In this document: one piece after another, positions 51,322 to 60,126 of the stretch | Position numbering within the stretch: position 1 is the first letter of the stretch | Layout of the letters: the number at the start of each line of letters is the position of its first letter | Assembly: GCF_016406085.1 (NCBI RefSeq) | Contig: NZ_JAEHFJ010000005.1 | Coordinates: 124,001-188,000, forward strand | DNA length: 64,000 nucleotides | Direction: 5' to 3' | Source of the DNA: Aureibaculum flavum | Lineage (GTDB): Bacteria; Bacteroidota; Bacteroidia; Flavobacteriales; Flavobacteriaceae | Program-made: the position numbers and the translations under genes | Notes under the pieces: model-generated | Told to the model about the DNA's origin: nothing | Databases searched by the model: none | What the model saw: only the letters and a program-made list of their open reading frames with translations

Positions 51322-52047
51322 ATGAATTTTTCAAATCTTTCCGTTATTTACATTAATTGTTCATTAAAAAAATCACCCCAAAAAAGCCATACTGAAACCT
51401 TGATGAAGGTTTCGCAAAATATCTTAGAAAAAGAAAATGTAGCTTATGAAACCATTAGGTTGATAGATGAAGAGGTTGCCGTGGGAATCTATCCAGACAT
51501 GAAAGAGCATGGTTACGATAAAGATGATTGGCCAGAAATCTTTGAAAAGATTATGGCCGCAGACGTATTAATTGTGGGAACACCAATTTGGTTAGGTGAG
51601 AAGTCCTCGGAAGCTCAAAAACTTATTGAACGTTTGTATGCTATGAGTTCTAAAACGAATGATAAAGGGCAATATATTTTTTATGGTAAAGTTGGAGGCT
51701 GTATGATAACGGGTAATGAAGATGGTGTTAAACATTGTGCAATGGGTATTTTATATGCATTACAGCATGTTGGTTACTCCATACCACCGCAAGCAGATTC
51801 TGGTTGGATTGGTAAGGTTGGCCCTGGACCAAGTTATGGTGATACAGAATGGAAAGACGAAAAATTAAATATTCCAGTTGGTTTTGATTCTGATTTTACC
51901 AATAGAAATACTACATTTATGACGTATAACTTATTGCATTTGGCAAAAATGCTAAAAGAGAATAATGGTTATTCCAATTATGGAAATTCTAGAGAAAAAT
52001 GGGACGATGGTACACATTGGGCTTTTGAAAATCCGGAATACAGATAA
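51322..52047 (+). CDS. Flavodoxin-fold NAD(P)H-dependent oxidoreductase
   Basis: The 241-residue protein has the flavodoxin-like beta-alpha-beta start VIYINCSLKKSPQKSHTETLM, whose Ser/Thr-rich loop binds the FMN phosphate. It continues with ADVLIVGTPIWLGEKSSEAQKLIERL and GKVGGCMITGNEDGVKHCAMGILYAL, typical of the NADPH-dependent FMN reductase family. It probably reduces a quinone or FMN. The C-terminal 45 residues are an extension with conserved aromatic residues. Substrate unknown. Confidence 0.85.
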   Translation: MNFSNLSVIYINCSLKKSPQKSHTETLMKVSQNILEKENVAYETIRLIDEEVAVGIYPDMKEHGYDKDDWPEIFEKIMAADVLIVGTPIWLGEKSSEAQKLIERLYAMSSKTNDKGQYIFYGKVGGCMITGNEDGVKHCAMGILYALQHVGYSIPPQADSGWIGKVGPGPSYGDTEWKDEKLNIPVGFDSDFTNRNTTFMTYNLLHLAKMLKENNGYSNYGNSREKWDDGTHWAFENPEYR

Positions 52048-52145
52048 ATTCCTGATGTATGAATATTTTTAGTTTGAAGTTATTCGGAATAAAGTTTACA
52101 AATAATAATTCTTATATATCGTCTTATATTACAGACAAATCAATA

Positions 52146-52403
52146 ATGAAATTAAAGATAAAGGAGATAATTTCTTTTGGATGATTTAAGGAAAAAGGGA
52201 TATGCTAATACAGAAACTTCGCAAGAAGTTATCATTTACAATGAAATGATTCCGTAGTATTCAATTTATCTTGTAACTATTGCATGTACAGAATTGTCTA
52301 CAATCAATACGATTAACCATGCACATGTTAATGATTTGGCAATGCTTCAATGAAAAAAGGGTTTAAATATTATAAACCTAAAAAAGTAAAGAGATTAGGG
52401 TAA
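52146..52403 (+). pseudogene. Decayed GNAT acetyltransferase remnant
   Basis: Three stretches in different frames resemble parts of a GNAT protein: KKGYANTETSQEVIIYNEM (acetyl-CoA loop), an INHAHVNDLAML segment and, after a frameshift, KKGFKYYKPKKVKRLG, which fits the motif before a GNAT C-terminus. Stops and at least two frameshifts separate them. The match is by eye and short, so this is a suggestion. Confidence 0.35.
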
Positions 52404-52736
52404 CAAACTGTTGCTTGTTTTCAAATGTTTTCGCTTTCTTTTTTTCTTAGCGATTATCTATTTTTTACATGAAACAGGATTTCTATTATTCAAGATAATA
52501 CTACGATACGACTATTCTAGCTTTTTAATAATTGAACGTGTAGCTCAGGTATTTCATTTTGATTAGGAACAAGTATGAGTCTAATTGTATCGTTTTAGGT
52601 GCATTGATTTTTAAGTCTATAAATTGGTAGTCAACTAGATTAAAAACGCTTTTTTTTAGAATATATATGTATTTGGGATAAAATCATCATTTTTTATATT
52701 TTCACTATTTAAAAATAAGTTTTATCCTTGCAAAGC
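52404..52736. other. Gene-free stretch between the GNAT remnant and the acyltransferase
   Basis: No frame, RNA or clear repeat is visible. The stretch is AT-rich with several stop codons in all frames and looks like decayed sequence. Confidence 0.4.
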
Positions 52737-53682
52737 TCAGACTAACTTCTTAATAATTATGTTAGAAAACAAGTTTAATATTATTGCTAATGGGATTGTT
52801 ATAATAATTGTTAATGTAATATATAAATAATCATTTGTAATGAAAATGTGATTACCTCTTAAAAAGAAAATTGAAATACCTTGTATTAAGTAAATTTCAT
52901 AAGATATTTTACCCAGAAATAGTAGTGATTTATTTCTTGGGAAATAAAATTGTTTAAGAAATAAGAAGGTAGCTATTGGATAAAGGCACATTGACACGTA
53001 ACTGTAAACTCCCAAAATTGGAATTAATAGTATAATGATTACAACTATTAGAAGTGTATATTTAGAGTTTAGAATCTTTTTATCTATTAGATTTTCGAAA
53101 TACTTAATAAAAAAACCAGTAGTAAATCCGAAGGTTGATAGATACCACCAGTCTCCATAATTAAAATATTTTAATACCATTACGTAGATAATGGACAAAA
53201 ATAATATTATAAAAATGCCATAAAGTAATGCACCCTGCTTAGTTTTAAAAACAATATAAAATATATAATAAAAAAATATAATAGTAAATATGTACCAAGA
53301 AAAAGGTAAGAGAGAATCGGTGTTTCCAGTAATCAGATTTTTAAAAATTAAATTAAAATTATTGGATTGATTATCTATATATGCACAAGTTTGAAACGTA
53401 AATATTGCTAATAAGAATGGTGTAAGTACTATAGTAAACCTTTTTTTAAGGAAAGTATTTAGATAGTTACTTTTTTTTTGTTAATAAAGAATTTAATAAT
53501 CCATAACCTGATATGAAAAAGAAAATTGATACAATTGCACTGCCTAAATATTTAAAATAATCAATTATGAATATAACATTTGTTTTTTCAGATAAATGAT
53601 GTAAAACAATTCCAACGGCTAATAACCCTTTAAGCATCGTTGCGGTGTCTTTTGTAAAATTTCCTTTAACTCTTAGTGTCAT
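52737..53682 (-). pseudogene. Acyltransferase family 3 (OafA-like) gene, frameshifted at an A9 tract
   Basis: The first 71 codons (MTLRVKGNFTKDTATMLKGLLAVGIVLHHLS...FFFISGYGLL) are the start of an acyltransferase-3 protein, with the His-containing TM helix 1 typical of the family. A run of nine A (plus-strand T at 53471-53479) leads straight to a stop. If one A is removed, the frame continues without a stop through 53200 and joins the second part (...IYVMVLKYFNYGDWWYLSTFGF), giving one 314-residue, multi-TM protein. Such proteins acetylate surface sugars. The gene may be phase-variable, a recent pseudogene or a sequencing error; it lies 45 bases behind the MORN/TonB-C protein gene. Confidence 0.75.
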
Positions 53683-53727
53683 TAATTGAGTAATTGTTTA
53701 ATACATAGCCATCTATACATATAATAA

Positions 53728-54573
53728 TTATTGCTCAATAATTTCCAAGGTTCCACACTGAACACCTACTCTATGTCCCTTTTTTTTCCATTCAATCAAA
53801 AATTTGATGGGTATAGCGATATCAACTGTTACTTGTTCTGCATTTTTTAGTGCTGGATTCCATAATCCGTACGTTGATTTTAAAACTGAAATAAATTCCT
53901 TTTCCAATTCAGGATATTCCGCACCCTTTACAATTACATTTTCAACACTTCCGTTTTTATCTATAGTCATAGTAACATCTACAATTCCAAATAACCTTTT
54001 TACTTTTTTATGATTTATGGGATGAAAATTATTAATAAGATATAAATTTAAGTCGTCTTTTATTAATGTAGGAAGTTTATAAGAACCTTGTTTTTTAATT
54101 TCAATTTTATCAGCTAAATTATCATTAGTATCGAAGTTATATTTACCTACTAATTTTCCGTTTTTATACTTTCTCCAGATTCCAGATCTTTTATTTGCTA
54201 AAAATTCACCAACTTCTATTGTGTCTTTTCCATAGCCAAATTCGACAAAAAGACCATTCTTTTTGTTGTCTTTATAAGTTGTAAGATAATGGACTCTCGT
54301 ATCGTTTTTATCATACTTACCTTCAAAAGGGTAGTATGCTTTCCAAATCCCATCTTTATTATCATTATCATAATTTCCCTCTTCAATGATAGATTTATAT
54401 AGGTTTGCATCCCAGGTTAGTAAGTATTTTCCATGCTTCATTTTGCGATTGGTATCAAGCACGTAATAGGTCTCAATTTTTTCATCTCTCGAGCTAGTTA
54501 CTTTAACTGTTTTTTGGGAAAAAACAGAACTAAAAGTTAAAACACAAAGGATAAAAAGCAGGTTTTTTTTCAT
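53728..54573 (-). CDS. Secreted protein with MORN/YwqK-like repeats and TonB-C-like domain
   Basis: The 281-residue protein has a signal peptide (MKKNLLFILCVLTFSSVFSQ). Residues 35-150 hold repeats with the pattern G-x-W-x-x-Y and KxGLFxEFGYGKD (KHGKYLLTW, KDGIWKAYY, RSGIWRKYKNGKLVG), as in MORN/YwqK-type antitoxin-like proteins. The C-terminal half, with VTMTIDKNGSVENVIVKGAEYPELEKEF, resembles the TonB C-terminal domain. It is likely periplasmic or outer-membrane associated; no function is assigned. Confidence 0.7.
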   Translation of the reverse strand: MKKNLLFILCVLTFSSVFSQKTVKVTSSRDEKIETYYVLDTNRKMKHGKYLLTWDANLYKSIIEEGNYDNDNKDGIWKAYYPFEGKYDKNDTRVHYLTTYKDNKKNGLFVEFGYGKDTIEVGEFLANKRSGIWRKYKNGKLVGKYNFDTNDNLADKIEIKKQGSYKLPTLIKDDLNLYLINNFHPINHKKVKRLFGIVDVTMTIDKNGSVENVIVKGAEYPELEKEFISVLKSTYGLWNPALKNAEQVTVDIAIPIKFLIEWKKKGHRVGVQCGTLEIIEQ

Positions 54574-54806
54574 GGCAATAATTGTTTAAAAACAAACTAA
54601 ATAATGGTGCTATTTGTTTGCCTTTAAAGGTAATAAGAATTGCATACCATTTCTTTTGTAGTTTTTATTACTTATTAACGATATAAATGCTATTTGTAAG
54701 ATTACAATATGTTTTATTACATGGTTTGTTAGAAGTATCTATTGTTTTATGGAACCAACTAAATTATTATATTTTGTAAATTTATACTCTAATTAAATTA
54801 AACTAA

Positions 54807-55172
54807 ATGGTACCACTTACGGAACAAGAGCTTCATAATTTAGGAATGAATATTGTTGGAGAAAAATTGCAACAAATGGGCTATGAATTTGTAGCAATTA
54901 ATAGTAAGCTTAAAAGTCATCCTCAATATGTGCTTTATAAAAAGGGAGAACCTACTATTTTTGTGTTGGTTAAAGTGACTTCTAACCTACAAAATGCCCA
55001 AGATTACGATGTCATTTGGATGGAAACCTTTAAGCAGCATGCTATGAAACAAAATGCAAAGGTTTGGTTTGCAGGTGTGGGCATTGCCAATGCAGAAAGT
55101 GTAGAAATGCCGGTATTCAAAGATCAGCCATACTATATGGCCTTTGATGAGTTTGTTAAGGTGTTGGATTAA
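54807..55172 (+). CDS. Conserved hypothetical protein of Flavobacteriia (121 aa)
   Basis: The 121-residue cytoplasmic protein starts LTEQELHNLGMNIVGEKLQQMGYEF and has strands FVAINSKLKSHPQYVLYKK and TIFVLVKVTS, ending with AGVGIANAESVEMPVFKD and YYMAFDEFVKVL. It looks like a single alpha/beta domain. Related proteins occur in many flavobacteria and are sometimes labelled as Nqr subunit F, but no ferredoxin or flavin motif is present, so I do not use that name. It has a strong terminator. Function unknown. Confidence 0.7.
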   Translation: MVPLTEQELHNLGMNIVGEKLQQMGYEFVAINSKLKSHPQYVLYKKGEPTIFVLVKVTSNLQNAQDYDVIWMETFKQHAMKQNAKVWFAGVGIANAESVEMPVFKDQPYYMAFDEFVKVLD

Positions 55173-55282
55173 TATTTGTTTTATAACGTGTAAGCTGCTG
55201 CTTAATCAAAATTTCTATGTGCTTTATATTCGAATGGAGTATCTAGAAATGACGTGTTTAATAAAAAAGATGGTCCTATAAC

Positions 55283-55318
55283 AAAAAAGGCGATAGTTTT
55301 AAAACTATCGCCTTTTTT
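55283..55318. terminator. Bidirectional terminator
   Basis: An 18-bp perfect palindrome (AAAAAAGGCGATAGTTTT and its complement) ends both the 121-aa gene and the convergent OmpA-like gene. Confidence 0.9.
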
Positions 55319-55334
55319 CTAAGAATTATAATTC

Positions 55335-56201
55335 TTATTCAGATTTTGGAGTGCCATCAGGCTTTTGCTCTAAGATATCAAAGAATTGATCTAATTTTGG
55401 TAAAATAACAATTCTTGTTCTTCTATTTCTAGATCTTCCTTCTGCAGTATTGTTTGTTGCTAAAGGTAAATATTCACTTCTACCTGCAGCAATTAATCTT
55501 TTAGGATCTATTTTGAAATCATCCTGTAGAATTCTTACCACAGCAGTTGCACGTTGTGTACTTAGGTCCCAGTTATCTTTAGTTATAGCTGTATTAATTG
55601 GTAAGTTGTCAGTGTAACCTTCAACCATTACTTCCATTTCTGGTCTACCAGCAATTACAGTAGCTACCTTATCTAAAATATTTTTTGCTTTACTAGAAAT
55701 AGTAGAACTACCACTTCTAAATAATAATTTATCGTTAATCTCAACGTAAACTACCGTTTTTTCAACATTTACGATAATATCTTCGTCTTGAATACCATCT
55801 GCTAGGGCACTTTTTAAGTGTACTGCTAACGTCAAGTTTATTGAATCTTTTCTAGACATAGCACCACGGATACCATTAATGTATTTGTCTTTTTCACTCA
55901 ATTGAGCAACAATATCTTTAATGTTACCAGATGCTGATTGTGATAACGTAGTCAAGTTTTCAATTTGTCTTATTGATTGTGCATGATTTTCTGTTAAAAA
56001 TTTATTTTGTGCCTCTAAGTTAGCAACCATACCTGCAAACTTGTCTTTTTCAACTTGACAATCTAAGACTTTAGCCTTAGCGTCAGTTAATTCAGTTTTT
56101 GCGGTATCGTACTGGCTTAATAAATCGTCATATTTCTTTTGAGAAACACAAGATGATAATAAAATTGCACATGATAGAGAAAGAAAAAGTATTTTTTTCA
56201 T
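55335..56201 (-). CDS. OmpA family peptidoglycan-binding lipoprotein
   Basis: The 288-residue protein has a lipoprotein signal peptide (MKKILFLSLSCAILLSSCVS, lipidation Cys at 18). A coiled-coil region with heptads (KYDDLLSQYDTAKTELTDAKAKV) covers about residues 22-110. The OmpA C-terminal domain has VEGYTDNLPINT (the peptidoglycan-binding Asp) and SQRAT-like NWDLSTQRATAVVR, ending GRSRNRRTRIVI. It should tether the outer membrane to peptidoglycan. A -7-like TAACTTCG (minus strand, 56234-56241) with TTTG 18 bases upstream precedes it. Confidence 0.9.
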   Translation of the reverse strand: MKKILFLSLSCAILLSSCVSQKKYDDLLSQYDTAKTELTDAKAKVLDCQVEKDKFAGMVANLEAQNKFLTENHAQSIRQIENLTTLSQSASGNIKDIVAQLSEKDKYINGIRGAMSRKDSINLTLAVHLKSALADGIQDEDIIVNVEKTVVYVEINDKLLFRSGSSTISSKAKNILDKVATVIAGRPEMEVMVEGYTDNLPINTAITKDNWDLSTQRATAVVRILQDDFKIDPKRLIAAGRSEYLPLATNNTAEGRSRNRRTRIVILPKLDQFFDILEQKPDGTPKSE

Positions 56202-56309
56202 GATTTAATAGTTGTTTTTGTTTAATTAGTAAGCGAAGTTATTAAAAATTTATTTGAGCAAAGAATATTTAATAAGAATTTAACAAAGTAATTCTGAAAA
56301 ATTAATCTT

Positions 56310-56317
56310 TACCTTTG
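56310..56317 (+). promoter_or_regulatory. -7 element TACCTTTG of apbE
   Basis: Perfect TAnnTTTG followed by CAATAG, 33 bases before the apbE ATG. An ATG at 56333 opens only a six-codon frame and is ignored. Confidence 0.55.
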
Positions 56318-56349
56318 CAATAGTATAAAAATATGAAATTTTATTCAAT

Positions 56350-57354
56350 ATGAGTGCATTGTACAAGAGATTTACTCTTTTTTTTATTGTAGTTGTTATT
56401 TTAGGTTCATGCAACAATTTAAAACATGAAAAACCTGTAAAATTGGAAGGGTCAGCTTTCGGAACTTCTTTTCATATCACTTATTTTAATGCGGACCAAA
56501 ATGATTATTCTAAATCTATCGATAGTTTATTCTCTTTAGTAAATACTTCATTATCTACTTATATTTCGAATTCTGATATCTCTAAAATAAATAGTGGTGA
56601 TAGTACTATTATTGTAGATCACTTTTTTACCGAAGTTTTTAAAAAGTCATCCGCTATTTATAAAGACACTGATGGTGTATTTGATCCTACAATTGGAATA
56701 CTTGTTAATGCCTGGGGTTTTGGACCTGAGAAATCTACAAAAGGGTTGGATTCAATTAAGATAAAGCATTTATTGAGTTTGGTTGGTTTTAATAAAGTGA
56801 AGCTTCTAAAAGGTAAAGTAGTTAAGGATAATGATAGTATGTATTTTGATTTTAATGCTATTGCTAAAGGTTACGCGGTTGACGTAGCCGGTAGGTTTTT
56901 AGAAATGAAAAACATATCTAATTATTTGGTAGAAATTGGTGGTGAGTTAAGATCTAAAGGTATGAATAAAAGTAAAAATGCATTTTGGAAGGTAGGTATA
57001 GAGCATCCCAATTATGATGGTACCCGTTCTTTTGAAAAGATTATTGAATTGAATAATCAATCAATGGCCACCTCAGGTAACTATAGAAAATTTAAAATTG
57101 ACTCAATCACTGGAAGAAAATATGCACATATCATTAATTCTAAAACCGGTTACCCAGCACAAAGTGATCTATTAAGTGTTTCTATCATTGCTGAAAATGA
57201 TTGTGCAGACGTAGATGCTTATGCAACTGCCGTAATGGCAATGTCGCTAAACAAAGCTCAAAACTTCTTAGAAAGTAAAAAACAATTCAAAGGTTTTATT
57301 ATCTATAGTGACGATTCTGGAGCCGTAAAAACTTTTGCTACCTCAAATTTTTAA
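56350..57354 (+). CDS. apbE: FAD:protein FMN transferase ApbE
   Basis: ApbE transfers FMN from FAD to threonine in target flavoproteins, including NqrB and NqrC. The 334-residue lipoprotein (signal ending VILGSCNN, Cys at 21) shows DGVFDPTIGILVNAWGFG, the conserved FDFNAIAKGYAVDVAG, YLVEIGGELR, SMATSGNYRK and the metal/flavin-site region HIINSKTGYPA with DCADVDAYATAVM. Export to the periplasmic side fits the location of the flavinylated subunits. It lies about 8 kb downstream of the nqr operon and has its own promoter. Confidence 0.93.
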   Translation: MSALYKRFTLFFIVVVILGSCNNLKHEKPVKLEGSAFGTSFHITYFNADQNDYSKSIDSLFSLVNTSLSTYISNSDISKINSGDSTIIVDHFFTEVFKKSSAIYKDTDGVFDPTIGILVNAWGFGPEKSTKGLDSIKIKHLLSLVGFNKVKLLKGKVVKDNDSMYFDFNAIAKGYAVDVAGRFLEMKNISNYLVEIGGELRSKGMNKSKNAFWKVGIEHPNYDGTRSFEKIIELNNQSMATSGNYRKFKIDSITGRKYAHIINSKTGYPAQSDLLSVSIIAENDCADVDAYATAVMAMSLNKAQNFLESKKQFKGFIIYSDDSGAVKTFATSNF

Positions 57355-58308
57355 GGTTTTTATAATAGCCTCAAGTTCAAACATAAAATCACGTTTATTG
57401 ATTGAAGGAGCATAAGTAAAACCCTCAACCACTAATAGTCTGTTATTTTCTTTATCCATTATAGTGTAATTTAAAAACGGACCCGCCATAAAATCGCCTT
57501 GTGCCTCCCAAGTACCTCTTGTTTCAAAAGCAGGTTTGTCATCAAAAACAACTTCTTTCGTAAATGGAGTGTAAGCAGCTTCTGTAACCATATATGAGCC
57601 GTCTGCAGGTCCTGGAATATGGTTTTTGCCAATGATGTCTCTTGCTTTTACTATATTATTTGGGATACTATCTTTTTCTGATAAAGGAAGGGTGTAAGCA
57701 ATAATATTTAAACTACCTTTTGTAATATCTTGTCTAAGCCATAAAAAATCAAGAGTATCATCAACAATGGCAAAATTCCGTGGAATTTTTATTGATACTC
57801 CTAGTTTACTTAATGTTTTAATCTCTTTTGTTTCGTAGTAATTTTGAATATTTTCTCTTTGAAAATTCTTTAAATCAGAATCTTTAAAAACGGAAATAAT
57901 GTCTTCTTTATGAGATTGAATTAATTCATTCAAATCGTTTTCATCTTTCCCAAAGATAGTCATAGTTAACTGTGGTGCGGCATAAACATCTTTCTTTAAA
58001 AAATATCCTTCTTTTTCACTTATACCAACAAATAATATGTTTCTATTGGTTTGGAATAAATTTGAAAAAGCTGTTGGACTCACTTGATTTACTGTAAATT
58101 GAGTTTCCTCTTGCGGAAGACCTAAAACGGGGGATGCAATTATATCTCTCAGTGAATCACCAATTTGACCTTTCCAAAGGTTATTTTCAATGACAATCGT
58201 TAAGTGATTTATTCTACTGTAAGATTCTTTTAAAGTAATTTTGGTGTTTTTTGAATTACAAGAAATAAAAAAAACGCTAAATAAAGCTACTGCTAATAGG
58301 TTTTTCAT
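57343..58308 (-). CDS. DUF4837 family lipoprotein
   Basis: The 321-residue protein has a lipoprotein signal peptide (MKNLLAVALFSVFFISCNSK, Cys at 17) and the DUF4837 layout. An N-terminal segment with HLTIVIENNLWKGQIGDSLRDIIASPVLGLPQEE is followed by LSKLGVSIKIPRNFAIVDDTLDFLWLRQD and a C-terminal TRGTWEAQGDFMAGPF. DUF4837 proteins are nearly confined to Bacteroidota and have no established function. Its 3' end overlaps the convergent apbE gene by 12 bases. Confidence 0.88.
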   Translation of the reverse strand: MKNLLAVALFSVFFISCNSKNTKITLKESYSRINHLTIVIENNLWKGQIGDSLRDIIASPVLGLPQEETQFTVNQVSPTAFSNLFQTNRNILFVGISEKEGYFLKKDVYAAPQLTMTIFGKDENDLNELIQSHKEDIISVFKDSDLKNFQRENIQNYYETKEIKTLSKLGVSIKIPRNFAIVDDTLDFLWLRQDITKGSLNIIAYTLPLSEKDSIPNNIVKARDIIGKNHIPGPADGSYMVTEAAYTPFTKEVVFDDKPAFETRGTWEAQGDFMAGPFLNYTIMDKENNRLLVVEGFTYAPSINKRDFMFELEAIIKTLKI

Positions 58309-58398
58309 GGGGTCGTATTGGTTTTAATGTTAGATGTTAATTCCTTTAACCAAGATACTACTTTGCGGTTATACTATGTCAAACTAATATCAATGAAT

Positions 58399-59937
58399 TT
58401 AACTTTTGTAAATTTTAAGTTTTGTACCTGGTTTTAAACTTTTAACGCTCCAAATATTGTTCCAATTTTTGATTTGTTCAACAGAAACTTGTGGAAATTT
58501 TTTTGATATGATCCATAATGAATCTCCTTTTTTAACTGTATAGGTAGTATACTTGCCTGTTGGAGTAGGTTGTGGAGTTGTTTTTTTAGTAATAGTTGTT
58601 GTGCTTTTAGTAGCAGTAGTTTTATAATTTTTAGGATAAATAGTTAATCGTTGTCCAATTTTTAGATTATTTGAACGTAAACCATTCCATCTTTTTATTT
58701 GAGATACTCCAACACCATAACGTTTGGCTATTTTACCTAAATAATCACCATTTCTAACTCGATATCTGATTTTATCAGAAGCCGTTTGAAATTTTGGTAA
58801 CTGTTTTTCGCGTTTAGCAAGATCTTCTTTGGCATAGGCATAGATTTGCTCCTCATTAGAAACAAATTTTCCAATCAAATTAATCGGTAAACGTAACGTG
58901 TATTTCTTTTCTTTTACAAAAGGAATTATTTTTAACTTGTATTGCGGATTTAAATGTTCTAACAGCTCATTATCCGTATTTAAAACCTTGTTAATTTCGT
59001 CAAATGTAATTTGATGTTTGACAACAATAGTATCGGTTTCAAATCTTTTAGTAATAAATTTTTGAGGCCTAATGCTGTGTTCATCGGCATATTCCATTAG
59101 ATATAATGTCGCATAAAATGCCGGTAAATAACCAGCAGTTTCACGAGGTAAATTGTGTCTAATATTCCAATAATTTCGGCTACCACCAGAGCGTCTTATA
59201 GCTTTTGAAACGTTTCCAGGGCCAGAGTTGTATGCGGCTAATGCAAGATCCCAATCGTTAAATGTATTATATAATTGGGATAAAAACTTACAGGCTGCTT
59301 CCGTAGCCCTAATTGGGTCATGTCTTTCGTCTACATAAGAATTTACTTCTAAATCAAATTGCTTGCCAGTATAATACATAAACTGCCATAAACCAGATGC
59401 TCCCACTCTAGATCTAGCTGTTGGTCTTAATGCTGATTCTACAATTGCTAAATATTTAATTTCTAAAGGAATATTGTATTTGTCTAGGTGTTCTTCAAAC
59501 ATAGGAAAGTAGTATTCTGCCCTTCCCATTAAAATACCAAGTGATTTTTTACGCGTTTTTAAATAATGTTTTATTAATCGTTCTAGAGAGGAATTATACT
59601 CAACATTAAATGGAGTTGTACTATTCAGGTGAGCCAACCTCTCTTTTAAAAGTTCAGTACTTAGTCCACTATTTAATGTATCAGAAATCTCTTCATCAGG
59701 ATCTACATATTGAAAGTCATTATCTAACGATGATGCTCTTAAACGAGCAACCCATAAACTATCAATTAAATTAGCATCACTATGATCAATTAATTCAGGA
59801 GGGGTTACTTTTAGGCTATCTCCATTTATTTTCAATGCCTTTGTAGTAGTATTATCTTTAAGTTCATTGCCTATTTTTTGAGCAAACAAAAGACTAGGTG
59901 ATAATAATAAAATGACTATATAAACGAATCTCATCAT
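58399..59937 (-). CDS. Lytic transglycosylase (MltD-like) with two LysM domains, copy 1
   Basis: The 512-residue protein has a signal peptide ending SLLFAQ and a GH23-type lytic transglycosylase domain. The catalytic Glu lies in IKYLAIVESALRPTARSRVGASG, followed by LWQFMYYTGKQF and LALAAYNSGPGNVSKAI. Two C-terminal LysM modules follow: IRYRVRNGDYLGKIAKRYGV with QIKRWNGLR, then YTVKKGDSLWIISKKF with KNWNNIW. It cleaves the glycan of peptidoglycan with 1,6-anhydro products. The linker is Thr-rich. A paralogue is the next gene upstream. Confidence 0.92.
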   Translation of the reverse strand: MMRFVYIVILLLSPSLLFAQKIGNELKDNTTTKALKINGDSLKVTPPELIDHSDANLIDSLWVARLRASSLDNDFQYVDPDEEISDTLNSGLSTELLKERLAHLNSTTPFNVEYNSSLERLIKHYLKTRKKSLGILMGRAEYYFPMFEEHLDKYNIPLEIKYLAIVESALRPTARSRVGASGLWQFMYYTGKQFDLEVNSYVDERHDPIRATEAACKFLSQLYNTFNDWDLALAAYNSGPGNVSKAIRRSGGSRNYWNIRHNLPRETAGYLPAFYATLYLMEYADEHSIRPQKFITKRFETDTIVVKHQITFDEINKVLNTDNELLEHLNPQYKLKIIPFVKEKKYTLRLPINLIGKFVSNEEQIYAYAKEDLAKREKQLPKFQTASDKIRYRVRNGDYLGKIAKRYGVGVSQIKRWNGLRSNNLKIGQRLTIYPKNYKTTATKSTTTITKKTTPQPTPTGKYTTYTVKKGDSLWIISKKFPQVSVEQIKNWNNIWSVKSLKPGTKLKIYKS

Positions 59938-59986
59938 GTTAAATATTTAGAAATATTGACAGCTGTAAATTAGGGTTAGAAGAAAA

Positions 59987-59994
59987 CAAAAATA
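59987..59994 (-). promoter_or_regulatory. Promoter of transglycosylase copy 1 (TATTTTTG)
   Basis: Perfect TAnnTTTG on the minus strand with TTGAC about 18 bases upstream. It shows that this copy can be transcribed on its own. Confidence 0.6.
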
Positions 59995-60126
59995 GAAAAA
60001 TTATTTTTAAGTCAATCCTACAAACCCAATTCCTATTCAAAATAAAACTTAGTCACCTGATAAGCAGGTGTTTGAAATTAGTTTGTGATATTAAACTGTT
60101 AGCATAACGTAAAATACCTCTACAAA

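Noticed and set aside
53467-53482. Programmed -1 ribosomal frameshift at A-AAA-AAG in the acyltransferase
   Set aside because: A -1 shift leads to a stop within a few codons. A +1 change or loss of one base is needed, so the classical -1 signal does not explain it.
54807-55172. Nqr subunit F name for the 121-aa protein
   Set aside because: No ferredoxin, FAD or NADH motif is present, and a complete nqrF lies in the operon.
56333-56350. ATG before apbE as alternative start
   Set aside because: It opens a frame of only six codons and stops at 56350, so it is not part of apbE.
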